Assembly: GCA_018136815.1 (NCBI GenBank)
Contig: CM030932.1
Location: forward strand, 4,458,270 to 4,499,286
Source: Isochrysis galbana
Lineage: Eukaryota > Haptophyta > Isochrysidales > Isochrysidaceae
Length of the DNA stretch: 41,017 nt
Direction of reading: 5' to 3'
Below the pieces are notes generated by a model, which saw nothing but the letters and a program-made list of their open reading frames with translations, was not told where the DNA came from and did not search any database. Within the stretch, counting starts at the first letter, position 1. Each line of letters starts with the position of its first letter. Positions 21,416 through 31,700 of this stretch are shown here, piece by piece. The translations under genes were made by a program, and so were the position numbers.

Positions 21416-23521
21416 ATGAGAGAGAGGTTCGCCCCGGTCGAGCAGAGCGTCAGCGGACGGACACATGGCGACGCGGCATGGGACAGGGAAGGTGCGAAGG
21501 ACCTGCACTCGTCTGGCTTTGGCCGGCGGCTCGGCTGGACGCGCGAGGGCGGGCGCGACGGGGCGCGGCCGCTAGGCCGCGGAGGGCGTGGCTGGCAGCG
21601 GCGGCAGCGGCGCGCTGAGCTTGAGCGTGCGGAAACATTGGCGCCTGCCGAGGCGCTACTCACGACGGTGGAGGATGTGGAGTGGCGAAGCACGCACTGC
21701 GCACCGCTGCCGCAATGGCCGCCCTCACGCTTCTCCAAGGAGCAGGACTGGGTGCTGCTCGCCGACGGAGATGGCCCCTCTCCCGACACGCTGTGGCATT
21801 GGGTGGGCGGGCGCACGGGCCGGCTACTCAACCGGGCAAGCGGCGGCTACCTCAACTACCGGGGCGACGGATTTGTACGCGGGCACGGCGACTCACCGCC
21901 CTTCGCAGCGGCGGGCGACGCCGCTAAGGGCACCCTGCTCTCGCGCGAGCCGGTGGCTGCCGAGCGCTTCCGGCGCGACGCGACGCCGTGCACTCGCCCA
22001 CCCGCCACGTATGCGCTGCGCTTTGTGCGCGGCGGCACCTACCTCGAGGTCGAGCCGTCAGACGGCACGCTCTATGCGCGTGTGAGTGAGTGCTCCGACC
22101 TGCCGCACTGCCTCTGGGACCTCGAGCCGCAACCGGCGCCGCACGAGGGCTGGTTTGTCGCGCGCTCACGGCTGACCGGTCTGCTGATGCGCATGGTCGA
22201 CAATCGACATTTGCCGTTTGGCGGGTGGGACGGTGTCGTTCACAAGGCAAAGCGCAAGAGCGCCGCCCGATTGAGTGCCGAGCGCGCCGCCGCTGCGGCG
22301 GCGCTCGACGGGCGCGCCGGCTGCCCGCTCCGCCGGCCGGCGCAACGCGCGTGGCGCTACAACGGCAGCGCGTATGCCGGCCAGATTCGGCGGGCACTTG
22401 AGCCGTGGCATGCGGGCGGGCTGACCGCCACCGCGCTTGACATGGTCTTCTGGCACGAGATGTACCCACCTCAGAACAAGGCAGAGCAACCGTCGCTCCA
22501 GCTTTCGGTGCGCGATGACGGGCTGCGCTATGTGTGGCAGACGGCCGACGTGCAACCTGGCGGGGCACCTCCGCCAGGCTCAGCCGACGCAGCGCTCCTC
22601 ACAATGGTCGCGCGCGTAGCGCAGCTCGTCAGCCTACCGCATGTTGAGCTCGTCGTGCACACGGCTACGTTACCTAAAATTTTCAAGCAGAACCCCGAGC
22701 CTGTGCTCTCACCCGTGACCGATGAGGCGCACGCCGACATCGCGGCGCCATCAACGTGGACGTGGGAAGCAGCGACGGCTGCACAGCGCGCAGCACCGTG
22801 CGCCGAGGCGGAGGGTCGACTCTCACAATTGCTTATCCCCACCACTTGCGAGGGACCGACCGACGGATTCCGTGGGCCGCTGTGGCGGTGGTACCCCGCG
22901 CACCTCGCAGCGGTGCTTGCGGCGCGCCACCCACGACTGCTGCACGCCGTGCTGCGCAAGGCATGCACGGGGCCTCCGCTTGCTGGGGGCGGTATGCCGG
23001 TGCTCGAGGCGGCGTGGGATCGGCTCGCCAATGAGTCGCTTGCGGCGGCGATCTCGGAAGAGGCACGCGCCGCCGCTGCCCGCTGGCGCGCCCGCCGGCC
23101 GGGCGTGGGCGAGGTGCCAGTGGGCGTGAGCGCCGAGCCGGTGGCCGAGGTGTGCGCATACCGCTGGTTGCTCCTACTCGATGGGACGGGTCCGCCGCGC
23201 GAGCTCCTCGCGCGCATGCGCCAAGGCTTCACTATCTTCAAGCCCGACTCGCCTTACCGCGAGCATTTTTACGCACGCATGGCGCCATGGGTGCACTATG
23301 TACCCGTCACTGAGAACCTGTCCGACCTGCCCGCTCGCGTGCGGTGGGCTGCATCGCATCCCAAAGAGGCGGCCGCCATCGCACGGCGGGGACGGGCGCT
23401 TGCGGACTCGGTGAATGAGCTCGAAATAGCCTGCTACTGGTGGCAGTTGCTCACTGCCATAGCGCCGCTGCAGGTCCACGAGGCGCGTGGCGGAGACTTT
23501 GGCCGCGCTTACGCCACCTGA
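21416..23521 (+). CDS. GT90 (CAP10/POGLUT-like) glycosyltransferase
   Basis: This probably transfers a sugar in the secretory pathway, as other GT90/CAP10 proteins do; the substrate cannot be told. The C-terminal half carries the family signature YRWLLLLDGTGPPRELL (about residue 581), FKPDSPYREHFYARM, PWVHYVPV and NLSDLPARVRWA, then the A-rich helix ending in the stop. An upstream segment (about residues 100-245) has WHWVGGRTGRLLN, GGYLNYRG, FVRGGTYLEVEP and HCLWDLEP. This resembles one or two beta-trefoil/ricin-like blades (inference). The first in-frame ATG is 21416, giving 701 residues. The frame stays open upstream to 21119, and no signal or anchor segment is visible, so a 5' exon may lie near the gap. 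GC at third positions is very high. Confidence 0.75.
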   Translation: MRERFAPVEQSVSGRTHGDAAWDREGAKDLHSSGFGRRLGWTREGGRDGARPLGRGGRGWQRRQRRAELERAETLAPAEALLTTVEDVEWRSTHCAPLPQWPPSRFSKEQDWVLLADGDGPSPDTLWHWVGGRTGRLLNRASGGYLNYRGDGFVRGHGDSPPFAAAGDAAKGTLLSREPVAAERFRRDATPCTRPPATYALRFVRGGTYLEVEPSDGTLYARVSECSDLPHCLWDLEPQPAPHEGWFVARSRLTGLLMRMVDNRHLPFGGWDGVVHKAKRKSAARLSAERAAAAAALDGRAGCPLRRPAQRAWRYNGSAYAGQIRRALEPWHAGGLTATALDMVFWHEMYPPQNKAEQPSLQLSVRDDGLRYVWQTADVQPGGAPPPGSADAALLTMVARVAQLVSLPHVELVVHTATLPKIFKQNPEPVLSPVTDEAHADIAAPSTWTWEAATAAQRAAPCAEAEGRLSQLLIPTTCEGPTDGFRGPLWRWYPAHLAAVLAARHPRLLHAVLRKACTGPPLAGGGMPVLEAAWDRLANESLAAAISEEARAAAARWRARRPGVGEVPVGVSAEPVAEVCAYRWLLLLDGTGPPRELLARMRQGFTIFKPDSPYREHFYARMAPWVHYVPVTENLSDLPARVRWAASHPKEAAAIARRGRALADSVNELEIACYWWQLLTAIAPLQVHEARGGDFGRAYAT

Positions 23522-23784
23522 AGGCACCGCCGATCCCTTTGCGCCACCGAGTGTTGGGCGACGCTCGTTCGCCTTGCTCGTGTGCCATCGGCGTGTAGCA
23601 CGTGTGGGTGCGCGCGGCGGGCTCCGGCGCGGCCGCTAATTAGCGGCATGGCGCATAACGCCTGCTTGCGCTCCAGCTAGTGTCGAGGGAAAGTTGCGAA
23701 GCAGGGGTCGGGGATTGCAGCATGTCGAGAGCAGTTGCTGATGCGGCTAACTAAGGGCTGATTGATAGCAATTAATTATGTTAC

Positions 23785-23850
23785 TACGTATATCCTAGCC
23801 AACCCCACTAGCAATAGCTAATTGGACACAACTTTTCAGTCCCGGAATCC
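23785..23850 (+). repeat. Dispersed repeat block A, copy 2
   Basis: This is the inverted counterpart of 8948-9012 and directly adjoins block B. It contains TAGCTAATTGGACACAAC and GTCCCGGAATCC. Confidence 0.8.
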
Positions 23851-23912
23851 AACTAAGTTTATACTTAGTTCGCCCATGGGGGGGCATGAGGCCCCCCCCT
23901 CTCTCCACTCAT
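23848..23912 (+). repeat. Dispersed repeat block B, copy 2
   Basis: This is the inverted counterpart of 12195-12262. It contains TTCGCCCATGGGGGG followed by a CCCCCCC run and CTCTCTCCACTC. Confidence 0.75.
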
Positions 23913-24094
23913 CCCCTGCCATGGGGGAGGAACCACACATCCTCCTGGCATGCCTGATGGCTTGCCAGGAGCACAGTGGCAGGCTCGCCTGTCTCGCGCG
24001 TCTTGGCTTGTCGTGGCCAGCCCATCGCTCCAACCCCCCCTCCCCCCCCGGTCGACAGGCAGACAGGTGCAGCGTGGGGGGCCCAGAGGCTCAT

Positions 24095-24350
24095 AAGCGC
24101 CAGTGAGGGGCCGAGGGAGAGGCAGGGGAGGCAGGGCCCAGCCACCCAGCCCCAGCCTCCTTTGCCCCCTGAGCTGGCCTCCAGGAGCCTCCAGGGGCTG
24201 CCAATGGGCAGCTGCAGGTCTGCCGCAGGCGCGCCATCGCGCGTGCCGCAAGAGAGCGGGGAGAGAGAGCGCGGAGAAGGGGGTAGGCGCGAGCGAGAGC
24301 TCCGCCCACCGAAAAATCGGTAAGTCTCGCGCCTGTTTACAGGATGAGAC
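24095..24350 (+). repeat. Dispersed repeat block C, copy 2
   Basis: This is the same-orientation counterpart of 8205-8470, ending in GCGCCTGTTTAC. Identity is patchy, high in the first 90 bases and at the 3' end. Confidence 0.75.
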
Positions 24351-24656
24351 GAGACAGAGTCCGCCGCCAGCCCGGGAGGCATAGGTAGGAGGAAGGGGAG
24401 AACGGATCACCGGGGGGGGGGCGCGCGGGCCACCGGACCATATCAAACTAAGCCCTCCACCCCAACCCCCCTTAGTAGTGTACGGGGGGAGCCGCCTGAT
24501 GGCGGGGGGAAAAGGGCCGGGGGAATGGATGGGGAATGGGGGTGTAGAGAGTATGCTGCGTGCTACTTGTAGTGGGTACGAAGCGGAGTTGTCATACTTG
24601 GGCACCCCGATACTAGGAGAAAGATACCAGGGCCCTAGCCCCTAGCCCTAGCCCTA

Positions 24657-24752
24657 GCACTATCTATATCCAACATGTTAGCCGGAGGGCACTATCTACA
24701 TCTAACATGTTAGCCGAAATGCACTATTAGGTTCAAATATGTTAGCCCAAAT
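24657..24752 (+). repeat. Three tandem 32-bp repeats
   Basis: The units are 24657-24688, 24689-24720 and 24721-24752. Each starts GCACTAT and contains CA(A)CATGTTAGCC or ATATGTTAGCC. Unit 3 is the most diverged. A CCCTAG run (about 24632-24657) precedes them. Confidence 0.9.
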
Positions 24753-25797
24753 CCAAACCTATTCACAAGTTCACAAGCTTACTACGGCCCCGCAGCACTG
24801 CTAAGGTTGAACCCGTATTAGAGTAGTAAGACATCCAATAACAAAACAAAAAACAAAAACCCCTCCGATGAGAGAAACGTTGGGAAAATGAAAATGGGCG
24901 GGAAAAAGAGGGCGGGGGGAGGGGGGAGGTAGTACCGGGGGGGGCCGTGGGGGGGAGATACATGGCGAGGGAGAGAGACGGGGGGCGGGGGGGGGGGCTG
25001 GAAGCAGAGAAAGAAGGGAGAGGGAGAGAGAAGAGAGGGGAGAGAGGGAGAGAGAGGGAGAGAGAGGGAGAGAGAGGGAGAGAGAGGGAGAGAGAGGGAG
25101 AGAGAGGGAGAGAGAGGGAGTAGAAGAGAGAGAGAAGAGAGAAGAGAGAGAGAAGAGAGAAGAGAGAGAGAAGAGAGAAGAGAGAGGGAGGGAGAGAGAG
25201 AGAGGAGAGAGAGAAGAGAGGGGAGAGAGAGAGAGGGGGGAAGGAGAGGGCAGTCCTTCTTTGGGAGGGAGAAGGGTGGTGGGGGAGGGGGGGAGGCGTG
25301 GGGTGGAGGCGGGGGGCGGCTCCGCGAGAGGACCAAAGGGGAGAGGCACGACGGCGAGCTCCCCCCCGGGACCGCAGAGTGCGGGGCGGATGGCCTGGTT
25401 CGATGCGATTGAGTGGCGTCGCGCTCGCACTGCGCCATCATCGCCTCTCTCTCGAGGTATCCAGGGCGTCTCTCGAGGTCTCCACGGCTCTCCTGGCTCC
25501 GAGAGCCTAGCTCAGCCCTCGGGGGAGCGTCTGGACCGCGATGTAGGCGCTGGTAACCACGCCCTCACCTCTTGCGAGCGGATGGAGGGAGGCGAACCTT
25601 CCACGCGCGGCTGGAGATATGTGCGTGCTGTCGGCGGCTCGCGCCGCGGGTATCACGCCGTGGGTGATGCGGGCCACGCGCCGCGCGTTGGCGTGGAGCA
25701 GGAGGCAAATGCTGCGGCTGCGCGCAGCTCGCGGGCGCGGCGCTGCACCGATGGCGTCGCCGTGCTTGACCTCGTCGAGGACCGCGTCTCGCAGCGC
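24753..25797. other. Polypurine region upstream of the large STRA6-like gene
   Basis: An AT-rich patch at 24760-24890 is followed by a G- and A-rich tract to about 25280. The frame of the downstream gene is open from 25261, with an in-frame ATG at 25390. That part codes for a Gly/Arg/Ala-rich stretch without a recognisable domain, so I treat it as leader. Confidence 0.5.
24895..25280 (+). repeat. GA-rich polypurine tract with GAGAGAGG units
   Basis: About 385 bases are nearly all purine on the plus strand. A regular GAGAGAGGGA array lies at about 25040-25120 and GAAGAGAGA units follow. It lies about 520 bases before the proposed start codon at 25798. Confidence 0.95.
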
Positions 25798-28700
25798 ATG
25801 ACCGGCGTCGTCTTCGTCTTCTGTCTTTTTCTCCTGATGTCGCACCGCTACATCAAGGACGCGGTCCCACCGCCCCCTCCGGAGGTGGAGGTTATCTCCT
25901 TCTCGTCCGAGCTCCCAGCCCTCTCAAATATCTCTGCGCCCCTGGCAAGGCCGCCGGCGCTGGTGCTCTCGGGAGCTGGTAAAGCGCCGGTGGGCGCCGA
26001 GCCACTGGCGGTCGAGGTGGTCAGTGTCCACCACTCTTCGGAGCCGTTCCACACCATCAACTGTGGGACGGAGCATCGCGAGCGCTCGCGCGATTCCATG
26101 CCCTGGCTCAACGAGGCCGTCGCATGCACGCCAATTCTGAGGGGATCGCACAGCGTGTCGGATGACAAGGGGACCGTCAAGCTGCACGACCTGCGCGTGG
26201 TACACGGGCCGCCTGCGCGCTACACCCTGCGCTTCTCCAGCAGCAATGGCATGACCAAGGAGAAGGAGATGACGATGCAGGTGAGCTATAACTGCTCCTC
26301 GAAATGTTGGTGGAAAGCGCACTCCCCAACGCACCGTCTCGCTCCGCTCCGCCACGCGGCTTCACGCCGCAGTCCGCTCACGGCCCCCCGTCGGGACCTC
26401 TTTGCTGTCCTCCGCAGTCCGTTGTCCAGCGCTTGGAGGTGGACGCAAGGACAGTGCCCGGGGCAACGTACCGCGTCTACCCGGGCGGGCCGCTCTTCCC
26501 CGAGGTGACGGTGATCGGTGCCAACGGCGAGCGCCTCGCCAACCACCGCGTGGTAGCGCTCAGCTCGCAAAATGCCCACGGGGCGGATGTTTCGCCGGGC
26601 GAGGTCTGGAGCGTGCATCACCACCTTCGGGGGCAGAATTTTGCGCTGCTCAATGGCACGGTGTCTGAGCCATCCGATCAGGACGGCATCGCGCGCTGGA
26701 CGAACCTGACGCTCGTCGCCTCCGCCTCAAAATGGCTGTACATCATGTTTTACTGCGAGGGCGTCATGGCCTCGTGGAACGACCCGAACGACGCGTACAT
26801 CGCCTCCGCAGCGGGCATCCTCGACCCCCCTACTTTCGTACGCCCCTTTTACGTCGCCGCGGCTAACCAGACCGTCCGGCACATTGTGCAGATCGACGCC
26901 GCGGGCCTACCTCTGAGCTGTGCCACGTTCGCGACAGATTCGGCGGATGGATCCTCGACCAACCGATCGCTCGACGCGCCATGGCCACACGTGATCGACA
27001 TGGTGGAAGGAGTGCCGCTGCGACCCAACAGCATTGCGCGAAGAGCTCCTTCACGACTCGAGGACACTCGGGCCCGGGCTGTACGCGTGGACGAGATTCG
27101 CGTCCGGCTCACGGACGCCGATGGACGACCCGTGCGTGGGGCTCGAGTGGTGGCTGTTGTCGAGACGGCTGCCGGCTTCCAGACTCCCCTTCTCGCGATG
27201 CCTGATCATGCTGGACTCGCCACGCACATGTCTAACGCGGAACGCTCCTCCTTCCCTCATCTCAAGGACCTGCGCCATTCATTATCCGACCCATCGGACG
27301 CGGAGGGAGTCGCCGCGTTCCCGAATCTCGCGTGGACGCTAGCTGGTCGGGCCGACCAAGTCGCCGCCGAGACGGGACACTTCTCGATCCGTGAGACGCA
27401 CCACCGTCTGGCTTTTTGCACGGGCGAGGCCGAGACCGGCGGGCGGTATGAAGGATGCGAGCTGTCGTGTCCTATGTCGGTGCGCACCTCCGTCAAGTCC
27501 CTGCTCTGGAACACCCAGCCGGCAGTCTTGCGCTCGGCGCGGGCTGCTGGCGCGGCTCCCCTAGCGGGTGAGATGAGGTCGTTGCTAGATGCCCTCGCCG
27601 ACGATGCTAGCCTTTTGCGCTCGTCGACCCCATCGGCGTGGGCGGTAGGCGAAGGTAATCGTGGGGTCCAAGGCCAACGGATCTCTGCTCAGCTACTCGA
27701 CATTGACGCGTGAGGACGCCCTTGCCCCGTCGCGCCTGGCGCACAAGAGACCTCTGCTCGGGATACGCATGGCTCCGAGTAGCACTCAGCCTTGCGAACC
27801 CCGTTCACGCGTTCCGGCAATTCCTGAGAGTCGCCGCTTCCATCTCTTGACTGCAGGTGCCTGGAGATGCAGTCGCAGTGCCTCTCCGTGTGTGAACACG
27901 CATGGGCCCCGTCTCATCACCCAAACGCCGCCGAGCCGGCAAACGCAACGGAGCGTGCTTTGCTCCGAGAATGCTCGACTCCTCAGCCCGTCCAATGGTT
28001 CACCGACCTCTGCTTGCGCGGCCGTGTCTCGCGACGCGAGGAGATTCTCGACTGGTCGACCAGCCGGGAATCGGGCTGGCGGCTCTGTGCGGTCCCTATG
28101 AAGATGCGCACCGCTGCCGAGGTGCAGCTCGATCGTAGGGCCGACGCCGCCACCGATGCCGATGGACTCATTGGGCTCCATCTTGCCTACCGCTCGGCCT
28201 CGCAGCGCTTTCTCTCCCGCGCACCAAGACTCGGTCAGAGTGGCTCGCTCCGCGTGGTCCTTGGGTTGGAGCCGTTCGGCACGGATTCTGTCAGCTCGCG
28301 CGCATCGGGGCCCTTGCAGCTCGCCGTTCCGGGGGACGCCACACAACAGCGGGCGTGCGTCGCCATCGTGCCCGAGCGATCTCACGCCCCCTCAGTGTGG
28401 TTGCTTGACGACTCTACGTCAGGCCCGCGCATCACTCCGGACCGGCGGGGCGGCGGAGCGCTGATGCATCCGGTGGTCTCAAATCGAAGTCAGCAAGTGA
28501 TGGTCCCTTGGCTGAAGCGCGACGTATGGAGCGAAGATGTTCTCCCAGTCGTTTCGAGGTACATGGACGCCAACGGCGCTGTACTCTTTGAAGGAGTTTG
28601 GAGCGAGCTGCAACCGCGTCTGAGGAATAAGCCGGCCGGGCAAGGCACTGATGGTGCGAGCCAGCGCAGAGATGCCGAAGATTACGCATCAAGCTGGATC

Positions 28701-31700
28701 ACGGGAGGCGAATTCGCCAAGCAGACGGAGTGGGGAGAGCCCGGCCCAGTCCATCTGCAGGCGATTGACGAGTTCGGTCGTGGAGTGCCCGGCCTTTCAG
28801 TCCGTCTGAGGGCCATCGAGCAAGAGATCTACCCAAACTTCCCCAAATTCGTCAGTGTCAGTACGTGCGCTGGGCCGGATGGCCCGGCGTCGGAGCAATG
28901 CATCACGGGCAGCGACGGGAGCGTGGTTATGGAGACTCGGCCGCAATGGACTCAGCTAGGCGAAGCGTTGCGAGGTGCTGGCTGGGCCGAGCACATATTG
29001 AATGCGCCGACCGGCTCGGTGGCCCTCCAATACGAGGCGTTCGACCCAGCGGACCCCATGGGTTCCCCACCGATTTGCCGCTCTAGTGTCTTCTTGGTGA
29101 GGTCGCACTCGTCAATTGCTCGCGTCGACTGGCCGCTGCACGGTAACGATCGGCTGACGAACACCGCGTTTGGGCAGTTGTCCTCAGATACAAACTATAA
29201 GGAAGCTGACATAGGCTCGACATCACATGTGGTGGAAGTAGATGGTGTAAGGCACCATGTCCTTCGATTGCGTGTTGTGATGAGTGATGCGGCCGGAAGA
29301 CCACTCAAGGGGGCCGAGGAAGCGACTATCCATGAGCTTTCCATGATTCAGGCACCGCCTTATCTACCGGGGGGTGCCGTGAGCACCCGCTCGTGCGATA
29401 CTGCCCGTCGCATGCAACAGGTGCAGCTAGCGTCACATTCGCGCAGCGGCTCCCAAATTGGGTCGTTTGGAGGTGGACCGAACTCGGTCTTCCACCTTTT
29501 CGACGATGGCAGCAGCACTAGCGACAAGCCCGCCTTTGATGAGGCCATGCTCGACGGCACGTGGGTGCAACAGGCGTTCCGATGCGACTGCAGCTGGACA
29601 CGCTACTTTCCGTGCGAGTCTTCAAATAGCGCCTTCAGCCGGCCGCACGTGGAGGCACCATCGCGAGAGCCCCTAGCCGACGGTGCCGGGTGGACGCGAC
29701 GTTTCGGATCCCTTTTCAGCAAGCGCCGCCGCTTGGGCACGAGCCAGCCCAATACCTGGGGCCAGGCGATTGATGGGTTTGGAGAAAGCATAGCTGACGC
29801 GATGAGCGGGGGCGGTGTGCGCAGCAAGCACCTTGCCTCCGATGATGGATCCTTGTGCTACCTCTACTGTTGCCGGTCAGAGAAGCTGGGTGCCGAGGGT
29901 GGTAGCACCCAAGGCGTGGCCGGGACTGGAACCGCGCCTAGCAACTGGGCCAGCGGAGGCGAATCCAGCTCTCCCTTGAAAGCGATGGGCTCAAAGGCGA
30001 TGGAGACCGGACAGAGCTTCGCGCGGGCCGAAGCCTCAATGGAACGGTACATTGATTCGCTCTCGGTTCTGCATGAGGCGCGACAGTCTATCCGCAAGAC
30101 GCAAAAGGAGATAGACGCCCATGTTGCCAACGCGCCCAAAGAGGTAAAACAACGCCTGGAGGAATATTTTGTTGCCGTGACCCTCGGTGGCGACGCGGCG
30201 GCTGCGCTCAGCAAAGTCCAAGACGCCACCAACGCATGGAAGTCAGGCAAGGATATCCTGCATGGCTCATGGACGACGGGCAGTGAACAGGTCGTCGACT
30301 TCGATGCGATTGCCTCATGGCTACGTAGCCACAAGAAAGCGGCTCCCTTCAGCTCCACATCGGTCGACGCCGAAACGGACTCAGCGTGCCGGGCGTATCT
30401 CGGGGCCCCGGAGGCGGGCTTCCCCATAGCCGACGGCTGGCTGCCGCTTGAGGACTTTCCGCTTTCGCCCACCGGCCAGATCATCGCATACCAGGCACGT
30501 ACTTACGACTATGGATCTGCTTGGATAGGGGCAAATGGTGAGCACATACGACCTCACCATCATGTCACGGTTTTCGATGGCACAAAGGTGGGCCAGAGGA
30601 GTTCACGTCGGCGCGGCGACGGACATGGTGGGACACCCGACGTCGGCGAGACATCTGCCAAGTTGGTGATCACAGGCGATGGCTCTTTCCCTGGTCACTA
30701 TGGTTTCGTCGTCGAGGTCAACGGCGTGCAATCCGTTCCCATTTTTTTCGACCACCCGAGCGAATTGAGCGAGATCTCTGTGCACACGGAGCCTGAGCCT
30801 GAGGCCGAGGCAGAGTCACAAGCGGGCCGCGAGAACGTCCAGTCGCCCAACTCGACTTCGGACCTGCGGGAATCCACATGGGTGGTTGGTATGGGACTTA
30901 GCAGGCCGCCGTGCGTCGAGCTACGCACCAGTGCAGGTGCTCCTGTAGTTGGCTATCAAGTACTCGCTCGCGCAGTCAACAAGACACGGCAAATTCCGTT
31001 GCATTGGTCTGCTGAGGCCGCATCGTTGGGATCGACTGAAGCAAGCGGGTTCAAGCTATTTGCCGAGCAAGGCCAATCGCCCGCGTTCCTCGACGTCGAT
31101 GACGATAACGAGCGCAATCCGTTCATCAATCCAACTGGGAGCCGCTTCTCTGACCCCTCGGATGACGGCGGCGTCGCGTGTTTCCCCAACCTGAATTTGC
31201 TCGACGGTACTGACGGCTCGTGCTTCCATTTGCAATTCTACTTTCCGTCACCAAGCGCGGCGATCATGGCTTCTCACTTCCACTGGGGCGGAACCGACAC
31301 CGACTCGCGCAATTCCGACATGCCCGTTGTGGCGGCAACGAGTCACAAACGCCTTTGTGTGATCAATCGGCGTCGTCTCACCATAATTCAGCACGCATCC
31401 GAGGTCACTGCGTCAGGCGTTCCCTTGGCAAGGCCACTTGTTGTCCGTGTCGAAACTCCCCTTCTCCAGGCCGCATCGACGGATAGTTTTGCCCGCGGCG
31501 CCGCGCAAGATGGACGCCATTTCTTGCTCAAGTCTTCAGCACTTTGGGGCAAGACCCTCGTCGAGCTTGTGCCCTTCCGTGTGGGCCTCGTTTCCGTGCG
31601 CACATGCGACAAGCACCACTGGGCTGCGCGTGCGCTGAGGCGCAATCAGTGCGTGTTCGATGGGCCGTTGGCCACCACGTCACGCGATGGTGCTTGCTCG

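Larger units (their letters stand above)
23522..24656. other. Repeat-rich spacer downstream of the GT90 gene
   Basis: No gene is supported. The content is the repeat blocks A, B and C listed separately, then unique GC-rich sequence. The plus-strand frames in 23976-24400 fall inside repeat block C. Confidence 0.5.

Noticed and set aside
21924-23241. Minus-strand Arg/Ser/Ala frames
   Set aside because: They are shadows of the GT90 reading frame.
24801-25441. Minus-strand Leu/Ser/Pro-rich proteins
   Set aside because: They are translations of the GA tract with no non-repeat content.
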